The notes under the pieces were generated by a model, which had not been told where the DNA came from, ran no database searches, and saw only the letters and a program-made list of their open reading frames with translations. 64,000 bases of DNA, from the NCBI RefSeq assembly GCF_009862265.1, contig NZ_WWGX01000088.1, positions 37,591 through 101,590 of the forward strand, read 5' to 3'. Source of the stretch: Streptomyces sp. SID8352. GTDB lineage: Bacteria > Actinomycetota > Actinomycetes > Streptomycetales > Streptomycetaceae. Below, in pieces: positions 7,641 to 15,608 of this stretch. Within the stretch, counting starts at the first letter, position 1. Every line of letters starts with the position of its first letter. Position numbers and translations under genes: made by a program.

Positions 7641-8435
7641 ATGCCGATCCACGCCGGTGCCAAGCACCCGCACGACGACGCCCCCGACACCGCCGACGCC
7701 TTCCACCGCCTCACCGCCCTGCCCGACGGACCCGAGCGCGCCGCCGTCCGCGACGGGATCGTCGAGGCGTGGCTGCCGATGGCCGAACGCATCGCCGGAC
7801 GCTTCCGCAGCCGCGGCGAGAGCCACGAGGACCTGCGCCAGGTCGCCGCCCTCGGCCTGGTCAAGGCCGTCGACCGGTACGACCCCGGTCTGGGCAGCGC
7901 CTTCGAGAGCTACGCCGTCCCGACCATCACCGGCGAGATCAAGCGGCACTTCCGCGACCACATGTGGACGCTGCACGTGCCGCGCCGGGTGCAGGAACTG
8001 CGCAACCGCGTCCGCACGGCCGGCCGGGAACTCGCCCCGACGGCCTCCGGCCACCCCCCGTCGGTCGCCGACCTGGCCGAGCGGACGGGACTGAGTGAGG
8101 ACGACGTGCGGGAGGGGCTGGAGGCGCTGGAGTCCTTCACCGCGCTGTCCCTCGACGCCGAACTGCCCGGCAGCGAGGACGGCTACTCGCTCGGCGACGC
8201 CCTCGGCGCCCCCGACCCGGCGCTCGACACGGTCGTCGACCGCCAGGCCGTCAAGGACGGCCTCGCGGCGCTGCCGGAGCGCGAACGGGCCATCCTCTAC
8301 ATGCGGTTCTTCGACGACATGACGCAGAGCCGTATCGCGGCGCGCCTGGGCCTGTCCCAGATGCACGTGTCCCGGCTGATCACGCGCTGCTGCGCCCGCG
8401 TCCGGGAACAGGCGCTGAGCGACGCGACACCGTGA
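7641..8435 (+). CDS. RNA polymerase sigma factor, SigB/SigF/SigG family
   Basis: A 264-aa sigma-70 group 3 factor. Region 2 is visible as SHEDLRQVAALGLVKAVDRY followed by AVPTITGEIKRHFRDHMW, the hallmark of the SigF/SigB branch. Region 3 follows (VPRRVQELRNRVRTAGREL). Region 4 with the helix-turn-helix is MTQSRIAARLGLSQMHVSRL. Such factors direct stress and sporulation genes and are normally held by an anti-sigma kinase; none is next to this gene, so its partner must be elsewhere. GAGGGAG precedes the ATG at 7641 by 11 nt. The longer upstream open frame is not coding. Confidence 0.92.
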   Translation: MPIHAGAKHPHDDAPDTADAFHRLTALPDGPERAAVRDGIVEAWLPMAERIAGRFRSRGESHEDLRQVAALGLVKAVDRYDPGLGSAFESYAVPTITGEIKRHFRDHMWTLHVPRRVQELRNRVRTAGRELAPTASGHPPSVADLAERTGLSEDDVREGLEALESFTALSLDAELPGSEDGYSLGDALGAPDPALDTVVDRQAVKDGLAALPERERAILYMRFFDDMTQSRIAARLGLSQMHVSRLITRCCARVREQALSDATP

Positions 8436-8764
8436 GCGCCGGGCCCCGGCCGGGACCCGCCGGGGCTCCATGACGCCCCGCGCGGCCGCTCCTCTCCGGG
8501 GACGGACGCCGGGCTCCGGGCCGGACCGTTCGGGGCGTGCGGAGCCGCGCCCCGAACGGGCCTGCCCCTGCGCCTGACCCGGGCGCCGACGCGGCGGCGC
8601 GGCCGCGACCCCGGCCCTGGAGCCCGGGGGCGCCCGCCGTCACCCGCTCGGGCGCCGGTGTCCCGCCAACGGCGCACGGCGGCGCGCGGGACGCGGGCGG
8701 GGCGGCTGTGATGGGCGAGGGCGCGCGAGTGCCGTGCCCGCCTCCGCCCGAAGGAGCCCGCTCC
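8436..8764. other. Intergenic region after the sigma factor gene
   Basis: About 330 bp. No gene is recognised; there is a good ribosome-binding site (GAAGGAG) at its right end for the next gene. No clear terminator dyad was identified by eye. Confidence 0.5.
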
Positions 8765-9727
8765 ATGCGCCGCACCGCCCGCGCCCTGTCCGCCGCCCTC
8801 CTGACCGGTGCCGCCCTCGGGATGTGCGCCGGAACCGCGACCGCGGAGTCCGGTACGCCGCCGCAGCCCCCCGGCGTGGGGGAGACCGCGTCCGACACCG
8901 GCCCCGACACGGTGCCGGAGACCGTGCCGGACGGCGCCGGGTACGTGCCCGATCTCGGGCCCGGTGCCGAGGAGCCCGGTCCCCTGGGCCTCGGGCGGTC
9001 CGCGGCGGAGGTCGACCCGGCCGCCGTCGGCCCCGGCGGCACGGTCACCGTCGCGGTCTCGTGCGGGGAGACCGGCGGACCCGCGCCCGCCACCCTCGAC
9101 GCCACGTCGGCCGCCTTCGACGAGGGCACGGTCGTGCTGCGCCGGGTCGCCGACGCCGGGGGCGGCCCCGCCTACCGGGGCACCGCCCGGGTGGCTCCCG
9201 CCGACAGCTTCCCGGACACCCCGGACGCGGCCGGGGCGGACCACCCCTGGACCGTCGACGGCACCTGCCCGGGCGAGGCCGGGAGCGAGGGGGACCCCTG
9301 GAGCGCCGACATGACCGTTTCCCCGGACGGCGCCGCCGGGCCGCCCTGCCCCGAATCGGCCACCCCGGGCGCGCCCTGCGCGGGGAACGCCCCCGCGCAG
9401 CCGTCCCGCCCCGAGCGGCCCGACCAGTCCGCCCGGCCGGACCCGTCCGCGCGGCCCGGCCAGTCGCCCTGCCCCGGGCCCGCCGCCCCGCATGGCGAGG
9501 GCGCGGGCCACGGCACGTCCTGCACGACCCGGCCCCCCTGCCCGGAGCCGGTGGCGCCCGACGGGGCCTGCGGCACCGGGACCCCGGAGCACGGCGTACG
9601 GGCGGGCTCCGGGGGCGCCTTCACGGACTCCGTGCCCGCCCTGGCGGCGGGCGGCGCCCTGATCGCCGGGGCGTTCGGCGCGGCGGCGCACCGGCTGCTG
9701 CGGCGCGGGAGCGGAGTGCGGCGCTGA
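8765..9727 (+). CDS. Secreted, C-terminally membrane-anchored Pro-rich protein
   Basis: A 320-aa protein of unknown function. It has a Sec signal peptide (MRRTARALSAALLTGAALG, cleavage probably after TATAES). A beta-rich domain follows at about residues 75-180 (EVDPAAVGPGGTVTVAVSCG), resembling domains in other Streptomyces surface proteins. A Pro/Cys-rich stalk follows (PERPDQSARPDPSARP repeats, several CPxP motifs). Near the C-terminus is one hydrophobic helix (ALAAGGALIAGAFGAAAH) ending in RRGSGVRR. No LPXTG sortase signal is seen, so anchoring is by the helix. GAAGGAG precedes the ATG at 8765. Confidence 0.8.
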   Translation: MRRTARALSAALLTGAALGMCAGTATAESGTPPQPPGVGETASDTGPDTVPETVPDGAGYVPDLGPGAEEPGPLGLGRSAAEVDPAAVGPGGTVTVAVSCGETGGPAPATLDATSAAFDEGTVVLRRVADAGGGPAYRGTARVAPADSFPDTPDAAGADHPWTVDGTCPGEAGSEGDPWSADMTVSPDGAAGPPCPESATPGAPCAGNAPAQPSRPERPDQSARPDPSARPGQSPCPGPAAPHGEGAGHGTSCTTRPPCPEPVAPDGACGTGTPEHGVRAGSGGAFTDSVPALAAGGALIAGAFGAAAHRLLRRGSGVRR

Positions 9728-9863
9728 CACCTCCTCGCGGGGCGCGGCCATGACCGGGCGGCCCGGTGGGTACTTGGAGCACGACCGAGGAGGCGGGCCA
9801 CCGCCGGGCGGCCACGGATCACGGCGGAGACGGCGCGACGGACTGCGCGGAGGCGAGGAAGCC

Positions 9864-12359
9864 ATGCGGCCCACACACCCCACCCACGCACCCGCCCCTG
9901 CCCCCGCCCCGACCCCCGGTCCTGGCCCGGCCTCCGGCCCCGGTTCGGCCTCCGCGCCTGGGTCGGCTCCTGCGCCTGGTCCCGCCTTGGCCCCGGTCTG
10001 GACGTGCGCCCCGAGCCCTGGCCCGGCCCCCGGCCCCGGCCCCGGCCCCGGCGCGAGCTTGGTCTCCGCGTCCGGGTCGGCCCTTGCGCCTGCTCCCGCC
10101 TCGGCTCCGGTCTCGGCGTGCGGCCCGGACTCTGCCCCCGGTGCCGGCCTGACCTCGGGCCCCGGTTCGGCCTTCGCGTCCGGGTCGGCCCGTGCGCCTG
10201 GTCCCTTCCGGGGCCCGGTCTGGGCGTGCGCCCCGAGCCCTGGCCCGGGTCCTGGCCCGGCCACCGGCCCCGGCCCCGGCCCCGGCGTGAGCTTGGTCTC
10301 CGCGTCCGGGTCGACCCCCGGTCCCGGCCCCGGCTCCGGCGCGAGCTTGGTCTCCGCGTCCGGGTCGGCCCGTGCGCCTGGTCCCGACTCCGCCCCGGGC
10401 TCCGCGTGCGGCCCGAACCCTGGCCCGGGGCCTGGCCTGGCCCCCGGCCCCGGCCCCGGCCCCGGCCCCGGCCCCGGCCCCGGTCCCGGTCCCGGCCCGA
10501 GCGCGGTCTCCGCCTCCGGGTCTGCCCCCGCGCCTGGTCCCGGCCCCGCCCCGGGCTCCGCGTGCGGCCCAGCCCCGGCCCGCGGCGCCGACTCCGCCCC
10601 GGGCCAGGGCGTCGGCCATGTCCATGGTGGTGAAGACCCCCGTCCCGGCCTGGGCCGTGCTCCCGGTGCGGACCCCCTCGTCGGCTGGGACCGGACCCCC
10701 GGTGCCCGCCCCGTCCGGGGCAGGAACCATGCCCCTGGTGAACGCCCCGCTCCCCACCAGGACCCTCCCCCCGACAGGGCCCCCCTCCCCGGCTGGAACC
10801 GTGCCTCCGGCGAGGACCCCCGCCCCGGCCGGAGCCGCCGCGAACCCGGGCGGGGTTCCGGTCCCGACCGGGAAGCCCGGCCCGGTGGAGGACCCGTTCC
10901 CGGATCGCCCGGACCCCCGGGCGGGCCCCCGTTCCCGGCCGGTACCGGGTCCCGGCGCGTCCCCCCGTCCGGGCACGGTCCTGTGCGGTTCGGGCCGTCG
11001 TTGCCCGGGGACGGGCTGCCCGTGCCGCCCGAGCTGGCCGGGGTGGTCGCCGCCACCGCGGGGCGGGCTCGGGAGGAGCCGGTCGGGGGCGGCGGGGCGC
11101 TGCTCGACGCGGCCCGGGGCTACTGGGAGCGGCGCGGGCTGCCCACCGGCCCCGGGCGGGCCGTCGCCGGGCCCGGGGCCCACGCGCTGCTCCTCGCCCT
11201 GACCGCCGCCGTCGACGGCGACGTCCTGGTGCCCCGGCCCTGCGCCGCCTGGTGGGCGCCGTACGCGCGGCTGCTGGGCCGGGCCGTCTTCCACGTGCCC
11301 ACCCCGGCCGAGGGCGGCGGCGTACCCGATCCCTACGCCCTCCTGGAGACCGTGCGCCGGGTCCGCGCCGAGGGAGGCGACCCCCGGGTGCTCGTGCTGT
11401 CCGTCGCCGACGATCCCACCGGCACCGTCGCCCCGCCGGAGCTGGTGCACGAGACGGTCCTGGCCGCCGCCGGGGAGGGGCTGCTCCTGGTCAGCGACGA
11501 GACCTGGCGCGACACCCTGCACGACCCGCGCGCCCCCGTCCTGCTCAGCCCCGCCGAGATGCTGCCCGACCGGGTCGCCGTCGTCACCGACCTGGCCGGT
11601 GCGCTGCTGCCGCCCGCCTGGCCCGCCGCCGTCGCCCGCTTCCCCGGGACCCCCGAGGGCGACCGCCTGCGCGCGCGGGTGCTGGACGCGCTCACCGCCC
11701 TCGGCGCCCGGGTCGCTGCCCCGGTCGCGGCGGCGGCCGCGTACGCCCTGGCCGAGCCCGAGCCGGTCACCGCCCGCCGGGCGGCCGTCGTCCGGCTGCA
11801 CGCGCGGCTGGCCGCGGCCGCGCACGCCGTCGTCGTCTCCTCGGGTGCCACCGCCCGGCCCCCGCAGGCGGGCCGCCATCTGTACGCCGACCTCGGTCCG
11901 CTGCGGGACGCGCTCGCGCGGCGCGGCGTGGCGGACGCCCAGGAACTGGAGGACTTCCTCACCGACCGGCTCGGTATGCCCGCCCCGGGCGGCCACCGTT
12001 TCGGCGACGAACTGCCCGCCCTGCGGGTCCGGCTGTCCACCGGGCCCCTGCTCGGCGAGGGACCGGAGGCCGAGCGCCGGGCGGAACGCCTGCTCGCCCC
12101 GGGCACCGTTCCCGCCGCCGGAGGGGAGGCTGCCGCGCCCGCGGGCACCGCTCCGGCCGCCGGACGGGACGCGGCCGGGCCCCCGGCCCGGAGACGGGAG
12201 CCCCCCTCGCCCCCCGGCCCGCACCCGCGCCCGCACCCCGCCGCGGACCGCGCCCCGGTCCCCGACCCGACCGAACCACCGGGCGTGCGCGGCGCGTTGG
12301 CCGTCCTGCGGTCGGTTTTCGACGAACTCCGTGACGCTCAGCGATGGGAGCCCCGATGA
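9864..12359 (+). CDS. Aminotransferase-like fold type I protein without lysine, with long Pro/Ala/Gly repeat tail
   Basis: An 831-aa reading. Residues from about 370 onward resemble class I/II aminotransferases: LPVPPELAGVV opening, AVAGPGAHALLLALTAAVDG, VLVPRPCAAWWAPYARLLGR, the VLSVADDPTGT strand (usually NPTG) and LLLVSDETWRD. Where the PLP-binding lysine should be, the chain reads AVVTDLAGALLPPAWPAAV, and I find no lysine anywhere in the 831 residues. It cannot be a normal PLP aminotransferase. The first ~360 residues are (A/P/G/S)-rich repeats. GAGGAAG just before the ATG at 9864 supports that start, but a shorter start near 10970 cannot be excluded. It overlaps the next gene by ATGA. 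Confidence 0.6.
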   Translation: MRPTHPTHAPAPAPAPTPGPGPASGPGSASAPGSAPAPGPALAPVWTCAPSPGPAPGPGPGPGASLVSASGSALAPAPASAPVSACGPDSAPGAGLTSGPGSAFASGSARAPGPFRGPVWACAPSPGPGPGPATGPGPGPGVSLVSASGSTPGPGPGSGASLVSASGSARAPGPDSAPGSACGPNPGPGPGLAPGPGPGPGPGPGPGPGPGPSAVSASGSAPAPGPGPAPGSACGPAPARGADSAPGQGVGHVHGGEDPRPGLGRAPGADPLVGWDRTPGARPVRGRNHAPGERPAPHQDPPPDRAPLPGWNRASGEDPRPGRSRREPGRGSGPDREARPGGGPVPGSPGPPGGPPFPAGTGSRRVPPSGHGPVRFGPSLPGDGLPVPPELAGVVAATAGRAREEPVGGGGALLDAARGYWERRGLPTGPGRAVAGPGAHALLLALTAAVDGDVLVPRPCAAWWAPYARLLGRAVFHVPTPAEGGGVPDPYALLETVRRVRAEGGDPRVLVLSVADDPTGTVAPPELVHETVLAAAGEGLLLVSDETWRDTLHDPRAPVLLSPAEMLPDRVAVVTDLAGALLPPAWPAAVARFPGTPEGDRLRARVLDALTALGARVAAPVAAAAAYALAEPEPVTARRAAVVRLHARLAAAAHAVVVSSGATARPPQAGRHLYADLGPLRDALARRGVADAQELEDFLTDRLGMPAPGGHRFGDELPALRVRLSTGPLLGEGPEAERRAERLLAPGTVPAAGGEAAAPAGTAPAAGRDAAGPPARRREPPSPPGPHPRPHPAADRAPVPDPTEPPGVRGALAVLRSVFDELRDAQRWEPR
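9885..10620. repeat. Low-complexity direct repeats inside the aminotransferase-like gene
   Basis: Imperfect direct repeats built on CTTGGTCTCCGCGTCCGGGT followed by SGGCC(C/T)xTGCGCCTGGTCCC-like text. At least five recognisable copies occur, near 9945, 10055, 10180, 10295 and 10345. In the plus frame they encode SLVSASGSARAPG-type units. The opposite strand is also open with a DPDAETKLAPGPG-type repeat, so the coding strand of this block is not proven. Confidence 0.75.
10442..10497. repeat. Hexanucleotide (GGCCCC)n tract
   Basis: About six to seven near-perfect tandem GGCCCC units, grading into GGTCCC units. The complementary strand reads (GGGGCC)n and can form G-quadruplexes. It is translated as alternating Gly-Pro in the plus frame. 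Confidence 0.85.
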
Positions 12360-13423
12360 CACAGCAGCCCCGGACGACGACGGGTACCCGGCGCTCCCGC
12401 CCCCCGGCCGCCCCGGTGTCCGCCGCGCCCCCGGCGGCCCCGGGCACCCCCTTCCCGCCGCTCGCGGAGCCCCGCCCGCTGGCCGAGCGGCGGGTGTGGC
12501 CGCGCGCCTTCCACGACCGGCTGACCGCCCCGCTGCCCGGTCTGCGGGCCATCGCCAGATTCGCCCGAGAGGGCGCCGTCAGACCCGGCCCGGAGGGGCT
12601 CGCCGACATCCCCCGGCTGCCGTTCGCGCCCGGCCCGCTGCCCCGCGTGGGCACCCGCGCCATCGCCGTCTCCTGGGCGGGGCACGCCAGTTGGGTGGTG
12701 TCCCTGGGAGGGCTCACCGTGCTCACCGACCCGGTCTGGTCGCGCCGCATCCTCGGCACCCCGGCCCGTGTCACCCCCGTCGGCGTCGCCTGGAGCGCGC
12801 TGCCGCGCGTCGACGCCGTCGTCATCAGCCACAACCACTACGACCACCTGGACGCCCCCACCCTGCGCCGGCTGCCGCGCGACACCCCGGTGTTCGCGCC
12901 GGCCGGACTCGCGGGCTGGTTCCACCGCCGCCGCTTCACCGAGGTCACCGAGCTGGACTGGTGGGAGGGGGCCGAACTGCGCGGCGTCCGCTTCGACTTC
13001 GTACCGGCCCACCACTGGTCCAAGCGCACCCTGACCGACACCTGCCGCAGCCTGTGGGGCGGCTGGGTCCTCACCGATCCCGAGGGCCGCCGGCTCTACT
13101 TCGCGGGCGACACCGGCTACGGCCACTGGTTCGGACGCATCGGCCGCCGCTACCCGGGCATCGACCTCGCCCTGCTCCCCATCGGCGCCTACGACCCGCG
13201 CTGGTGGCTGCGCGACGTGCACTGCGACCCGGAGGAGGCGGTCCGGGCCGCCCAGGACCTCGGCGCCCGCCGCATGGCCCCGATGCACTGGGGCACCTTC
13301 GTCCTCTCGGCGGAACCGGTGCTGGAGCCCCTCACCCGGGTCCGCGCCGCCTGGCACCGCGCAGGTCTGCGCCGCGACGCCCTGTGGGACCTGCCCGTCG
13401 GCGCCTCCCGGGTCCTGGAGTGA
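12356..13423 (+). CDS. MBL-fold metallohydrolase, NAPE-PLD-like
   Basis: A 355-aa metallo-beta-lactamase-fold enzyme of the NAPE-phospholipase-D / UlaG-like group. Signatures: SWAGHASWVVSLGG, the metal motif SHNHYDHLD, HHWSKRTLTD, YFAGDTGYGHW and the terminal PMHWGTF histidine. It also has an N-terminal proline-rich extension of about 45 residues. NAPE-PLD relatives cleave phosphodiester or related bonds; the substrate here is unknown. The ATG at 12356 overlaps the TGA of the upstream gene (ATGA), implying translational coupling; an alternative ATG lies at 12344. Confidence 0.88.
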   Translation: MTQQPRTTTGTRRSRPPAAPVSAAPPAAPGTPFPPLAEPRPLAERRVWPRAFHDRLTAPLPGLRAIARFAREGAVRPGPEGLADIPRLPFAPGPLPRVGTRAIAVSWAGHASWVVSLGGLTVLTDPVWSRRILGTPARVTPVGVAWSALPRVDAVVISHNHYDHLDAPTLRRLPRDTPVFAPAGLAGWFHRRRFTEVTELDWWEGAELRGVRFDFVPAHHWSKRTLTDTCRSLWGGWVLTDPEGRRLYFAGDTGYGHWFGRIGRRYPGIDLALLPIGAYDPRWWLRDVHCDPEEAVRAAQDLGARRMAPMHWGTFVLSAEPVLEPLTRVRAAWHRAGLRRDALWDLPVGASRVLE

Positions 13424-13602
13424 CCTCCGCCCCCGGTCCGGGCGTCCGGGTCCTGCATCCGGCCCCGCTCCCCCCGGGCCCCGCGTCCGGGCCACGCCCT
13501 TCGGGCCCGCGGTCGCCGCGGCCCCGAAAGCGCCCCCGGTCCGCACCCCGCCCCGGACTCCGTAACGGCCCTGCCCCGGAATCCCTGCCGGCCCCCGCCC
13601 CG

Positions 13603-14232
13603 CTACGCCTTCGCCGGTCCCCGGACCCGCCGCCACACCCCCGGTGCCGCGCCGACCACCAGGGTGAGGGCGATGGCGGCGGCCACGCCCTCCCAGGGCT
13701 TGCGGAACAGGGAGCCGCCGAGCACGCCGATCAACTGGTACGTCGCCGCCCAGGCCAGGCAGGCCGGCAGGTTGCCCCGGGCGAACCGGCGCGGCGGCCA
13801 CTTCGCCAGCAGACAGGCCAGCATCACCGGAATCCGCCCCGCGGGCACCAGCCGGGACAGCACCAGCACCGCGACCCCGTGCGCGGCCAGCCGCTCCTGC
13901 GCCTGGGCCAGCCGGTCCTCCGGCGCCCGGGCGCGGATCGCCTCCAGCCAGCGCGACCCGTTCCGCGAACCGACGCCGCGCCGCCCCAGCCAGTACAGCC
14001 CCATGTCCCCGAGGAAGGCGGCCAGCGCCGCCGTCGCGAACACCATCACCATGGAGTACGGCAGCGTCTGGTGCAGGGCGACCACGGCCGCCGAACTCAC
14101 CAGCGCGCCGGTCGGCACCACCGGGACCAGCGCCCCGATCAGCACCAGCAGGAACAGCGACGGATAGCCGAGCGCCTGCTGCGTCGGCTCGGCCGGCACG
14201 ACCGCGGTCGCGACGGAGCCCAGCCAGGTCAC
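13603..14232 (-). CDS. DedA family membrane protein (VTT domain)
   Basis: A 209-aa polytopic membrane protein. It has the DedA/SNARE-associated (VTT) core: glycine-rich FLGDMGLYWLGRRG, the amphipathic segment RLAQAQERLAAHG and the conserved VLVLSRLVPAGRIPVM motif, flanked by about four to five membrane helices. DedA proteins are thought to scramble or flip undecaprenyl-phosphate or phospholipids and support the proton-motive force. Its ATG overlaps the TGA of the upstream metallohydrolase by 4 bp, so the two form a coupled pair. Confidence 0.87.
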   Translation of the reverse strand: MTWLGSVATAVVPAEPTQQALGYPSLFLLVLIGALVPVVPTGALVSSAAVVALHQTLPYSMVMVFATAALAAFLGDMGLYWLGRRGVGSRNGSRWLEAIRARAPEDRLAQAQERLAAHGVAVLVLSRLVPAGRIPVMLACLLAKWPPRRFARGNLPACLAWAATYQLIGVLGGSLFRKPWEGVAAAIALTLVVGAAPGVWRRVRGPAKA

Positions 14233-15002
14233 CGGGCGGCCTCCACCCGTACGCTCCCGCCGTGCTCCAGCCGGTGCACCGCCACGTCCGGCGCACGCAG
14301 CGCGGCCAGGCGCGCGAACTCGTCACCCGGCGCATGGAATTCATGGGGGCGCACGGCGTCCATCCCCACGGGCCAGTACGTGCCGTAGTGCACCGGCACG
14401 GCCGTCGCGGGCGCCAGCCGGGCCAGGGCCTCGGCGGCCCGCCCGGCGTCCAGGTGTCCCGCGCCGAGATACGGCCCCCAGCCGCCCACCGGCAGCAGCG
14501 CCACGTCGACCCGGCCCACCTCCCCGGCCATCCCCTCGAACAGCCCGGTGTCCCCGGCGAAGTACGTCCGCGCCTCGCCCTCGACGACATAGCCGAGCGC
14601 GGGGGAGCGGTGCGGTCCGAAGGGCAGGCGCCGGCCGTCGTGCCGTGCCGGGACCACCTGGACGCGCAGGTCACCGAGGGCGACCTCGTCACCGGGGGCC
14701 ACCTCCGTCAGCTCCAGGTGCGCGAGCCGGCGCACGCCCGGCACCGACTGGGGCGCACCCCGGGGCACCAGGAGGCGCGTGCCCGGAGCGAGGCGCTCCA
14801 GCGACGGCACATGCAGATGATCGGCGTGGAGATGCGAGATCAGCGCCACCTCCGCGCGGCAGGCGTACGCCGGGGGTACGTCACCCCGGCGGCGGCGCAG
14901 GTGCGCGAGCCGGCGGGCGAACAGCGGGTCCGTGATCACACGGGTGTTCGAATCCTCGACCGTGCAGGTGGCGTGTCCCCACCAGGTGACCTCCACCGGC
15001 AC
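14229..15002 (-). CDS. MBL-fold metallohydrolase (UlaG-like)
   Basis: A 257-aa cytoplasmic metallo-beta-lactamase-fold enzyme. Signatures: VTWWGHATCTVED, the metal motif SHLHADHLH, VPARHDGRRLPFG, TYFAGDTGLFEGM and the final VPVHYGTYWPVG. It differs clearly from the MBL protein encoded at 12356, although both lie within 3 kb. The GTG at 15002 (VPVEVTWWGHA) is chosen because a strong ribosome-binding site (GAAGGAGG) precedes it; upstream codons to 15080 lack family similarity. It is translated ahead of DedA with a 4-bp overlap. The substrate is unknown. Confidence 0.87.
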   Translation of the reverse strand: MPVEVTWWGHATCTVEDSNTRVITDPLFARRLAHLRRRRGDVPPAYACRAEVALISHLHADHLHVPSLERLAPGTRLLVPRGAPQSVPGVRRLAHLELTEVAPGDEVALGDLRVQVVPARHDGRRLPFGPHRSPALGYVVEGEARTYFAGDTGLFEGMAGEVGRVDVALLPVGGWGPYLGAGHLDAGRAAEALARLAPATAVPVHYGTYWPVGMDAVRPHEFHAPGDEFARLAALRAPDVAVHRLEHGGSVRVEAAR

Positions 15003-15082
15003 CCTTCCGCCTCCTTCGCGCGACTCCCCGCAGCCTACGTCCAGGAGTAGGGTCTGCCACGAAACTGGAGGTGAGGGCATTC

Positions 15083-15484
15083 ATGGGGCCGGTGCGGGTG
15101 ACGTCCATCGCGAGTCTGACGCCGTTGGAGCAGTTGGACGACGATCCGTTCCTCGTCGATTCCCGCAGCCAGTACGCCATGTGTGCCCGCTGGGCCGCCG
15201 AGCGGGGCTACGTCGTCGCCCGGGAGTTACTGGTCCGGGCCCTGCGCCCGGACCACGACGCCCTCTGGGACGGCGTCCTCCCCGGCCGCGACCTGTTCGT
15301 GGCCCCCAGCCGCAGGGTGCTGGAGAGCGCCCTGGCCTCCGTCGAGGAGTTCACCGACGAGTGCCTGCGGCGCGGTGTGCGCGTCGAGACCGTCAACGAC
15401 GCGGAACCCTCCTACGACGCCGAGATGAAGGCGCGCGTGCACCGCAGGCTGTCGATGCCGACGGCCGGGTACGACGGCCGCTGA
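15083..15484 (+). CDS. Conserved hypothetical protein with a TTA codon (possible bldA target)
   Basis: A 133-aa protein not assigned to a characterised family. The segment DSRSQYAMCARWAAERGYVV resembles the early helix-strand part of serine recombinases (R..C..WA...GY.V), but no catalytic serine or DNA-binding domain is present. Codon 49 (15227-15229) is TTA, the rarest leucine codon in these genomes, read only by the developmentally expressed bldA tRNA. Start: ATG at 15083 with GAGGG 5 nt upstream; a GTG at 15071 is possible. It is divergent from the UlaG-like gene. Confidence 0.75.
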   Translation: MGPVRVTSIASLTPLEQLDDDPFLVDSRSQYAMCARWAAERGYVVARELLVRALRPDHDALWDGVLPGRDLFVAPSRRVLESALASVEEFTDECLRRGVRVETVNDAEPSYDAEMKARVHRRLSMPTAGYDGR

Positions 15485-15608
15485 CCGGCCGCGCCCTCAC
15501 GGGAGGGAACGGGACCAGGGGGGACAAACCCCGCCCACCGGCCGTTGTGGCAGGGTGAGGGCAGCCCGTACCGACCGCGGGCCGGGACGACGTGAGGTGT
15601 GCGGGACC

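Noticed and set aside
8297..11056. A 919-codon minus-strand frame across the sigma factor, surface protein and repeat block
   Set aside because: It is antisense to two well-supported genes and consists mostly of Arg/Gly/Pro shadow text. Only the repeat part looks orderly, and this is mentioned under the repeat finding.
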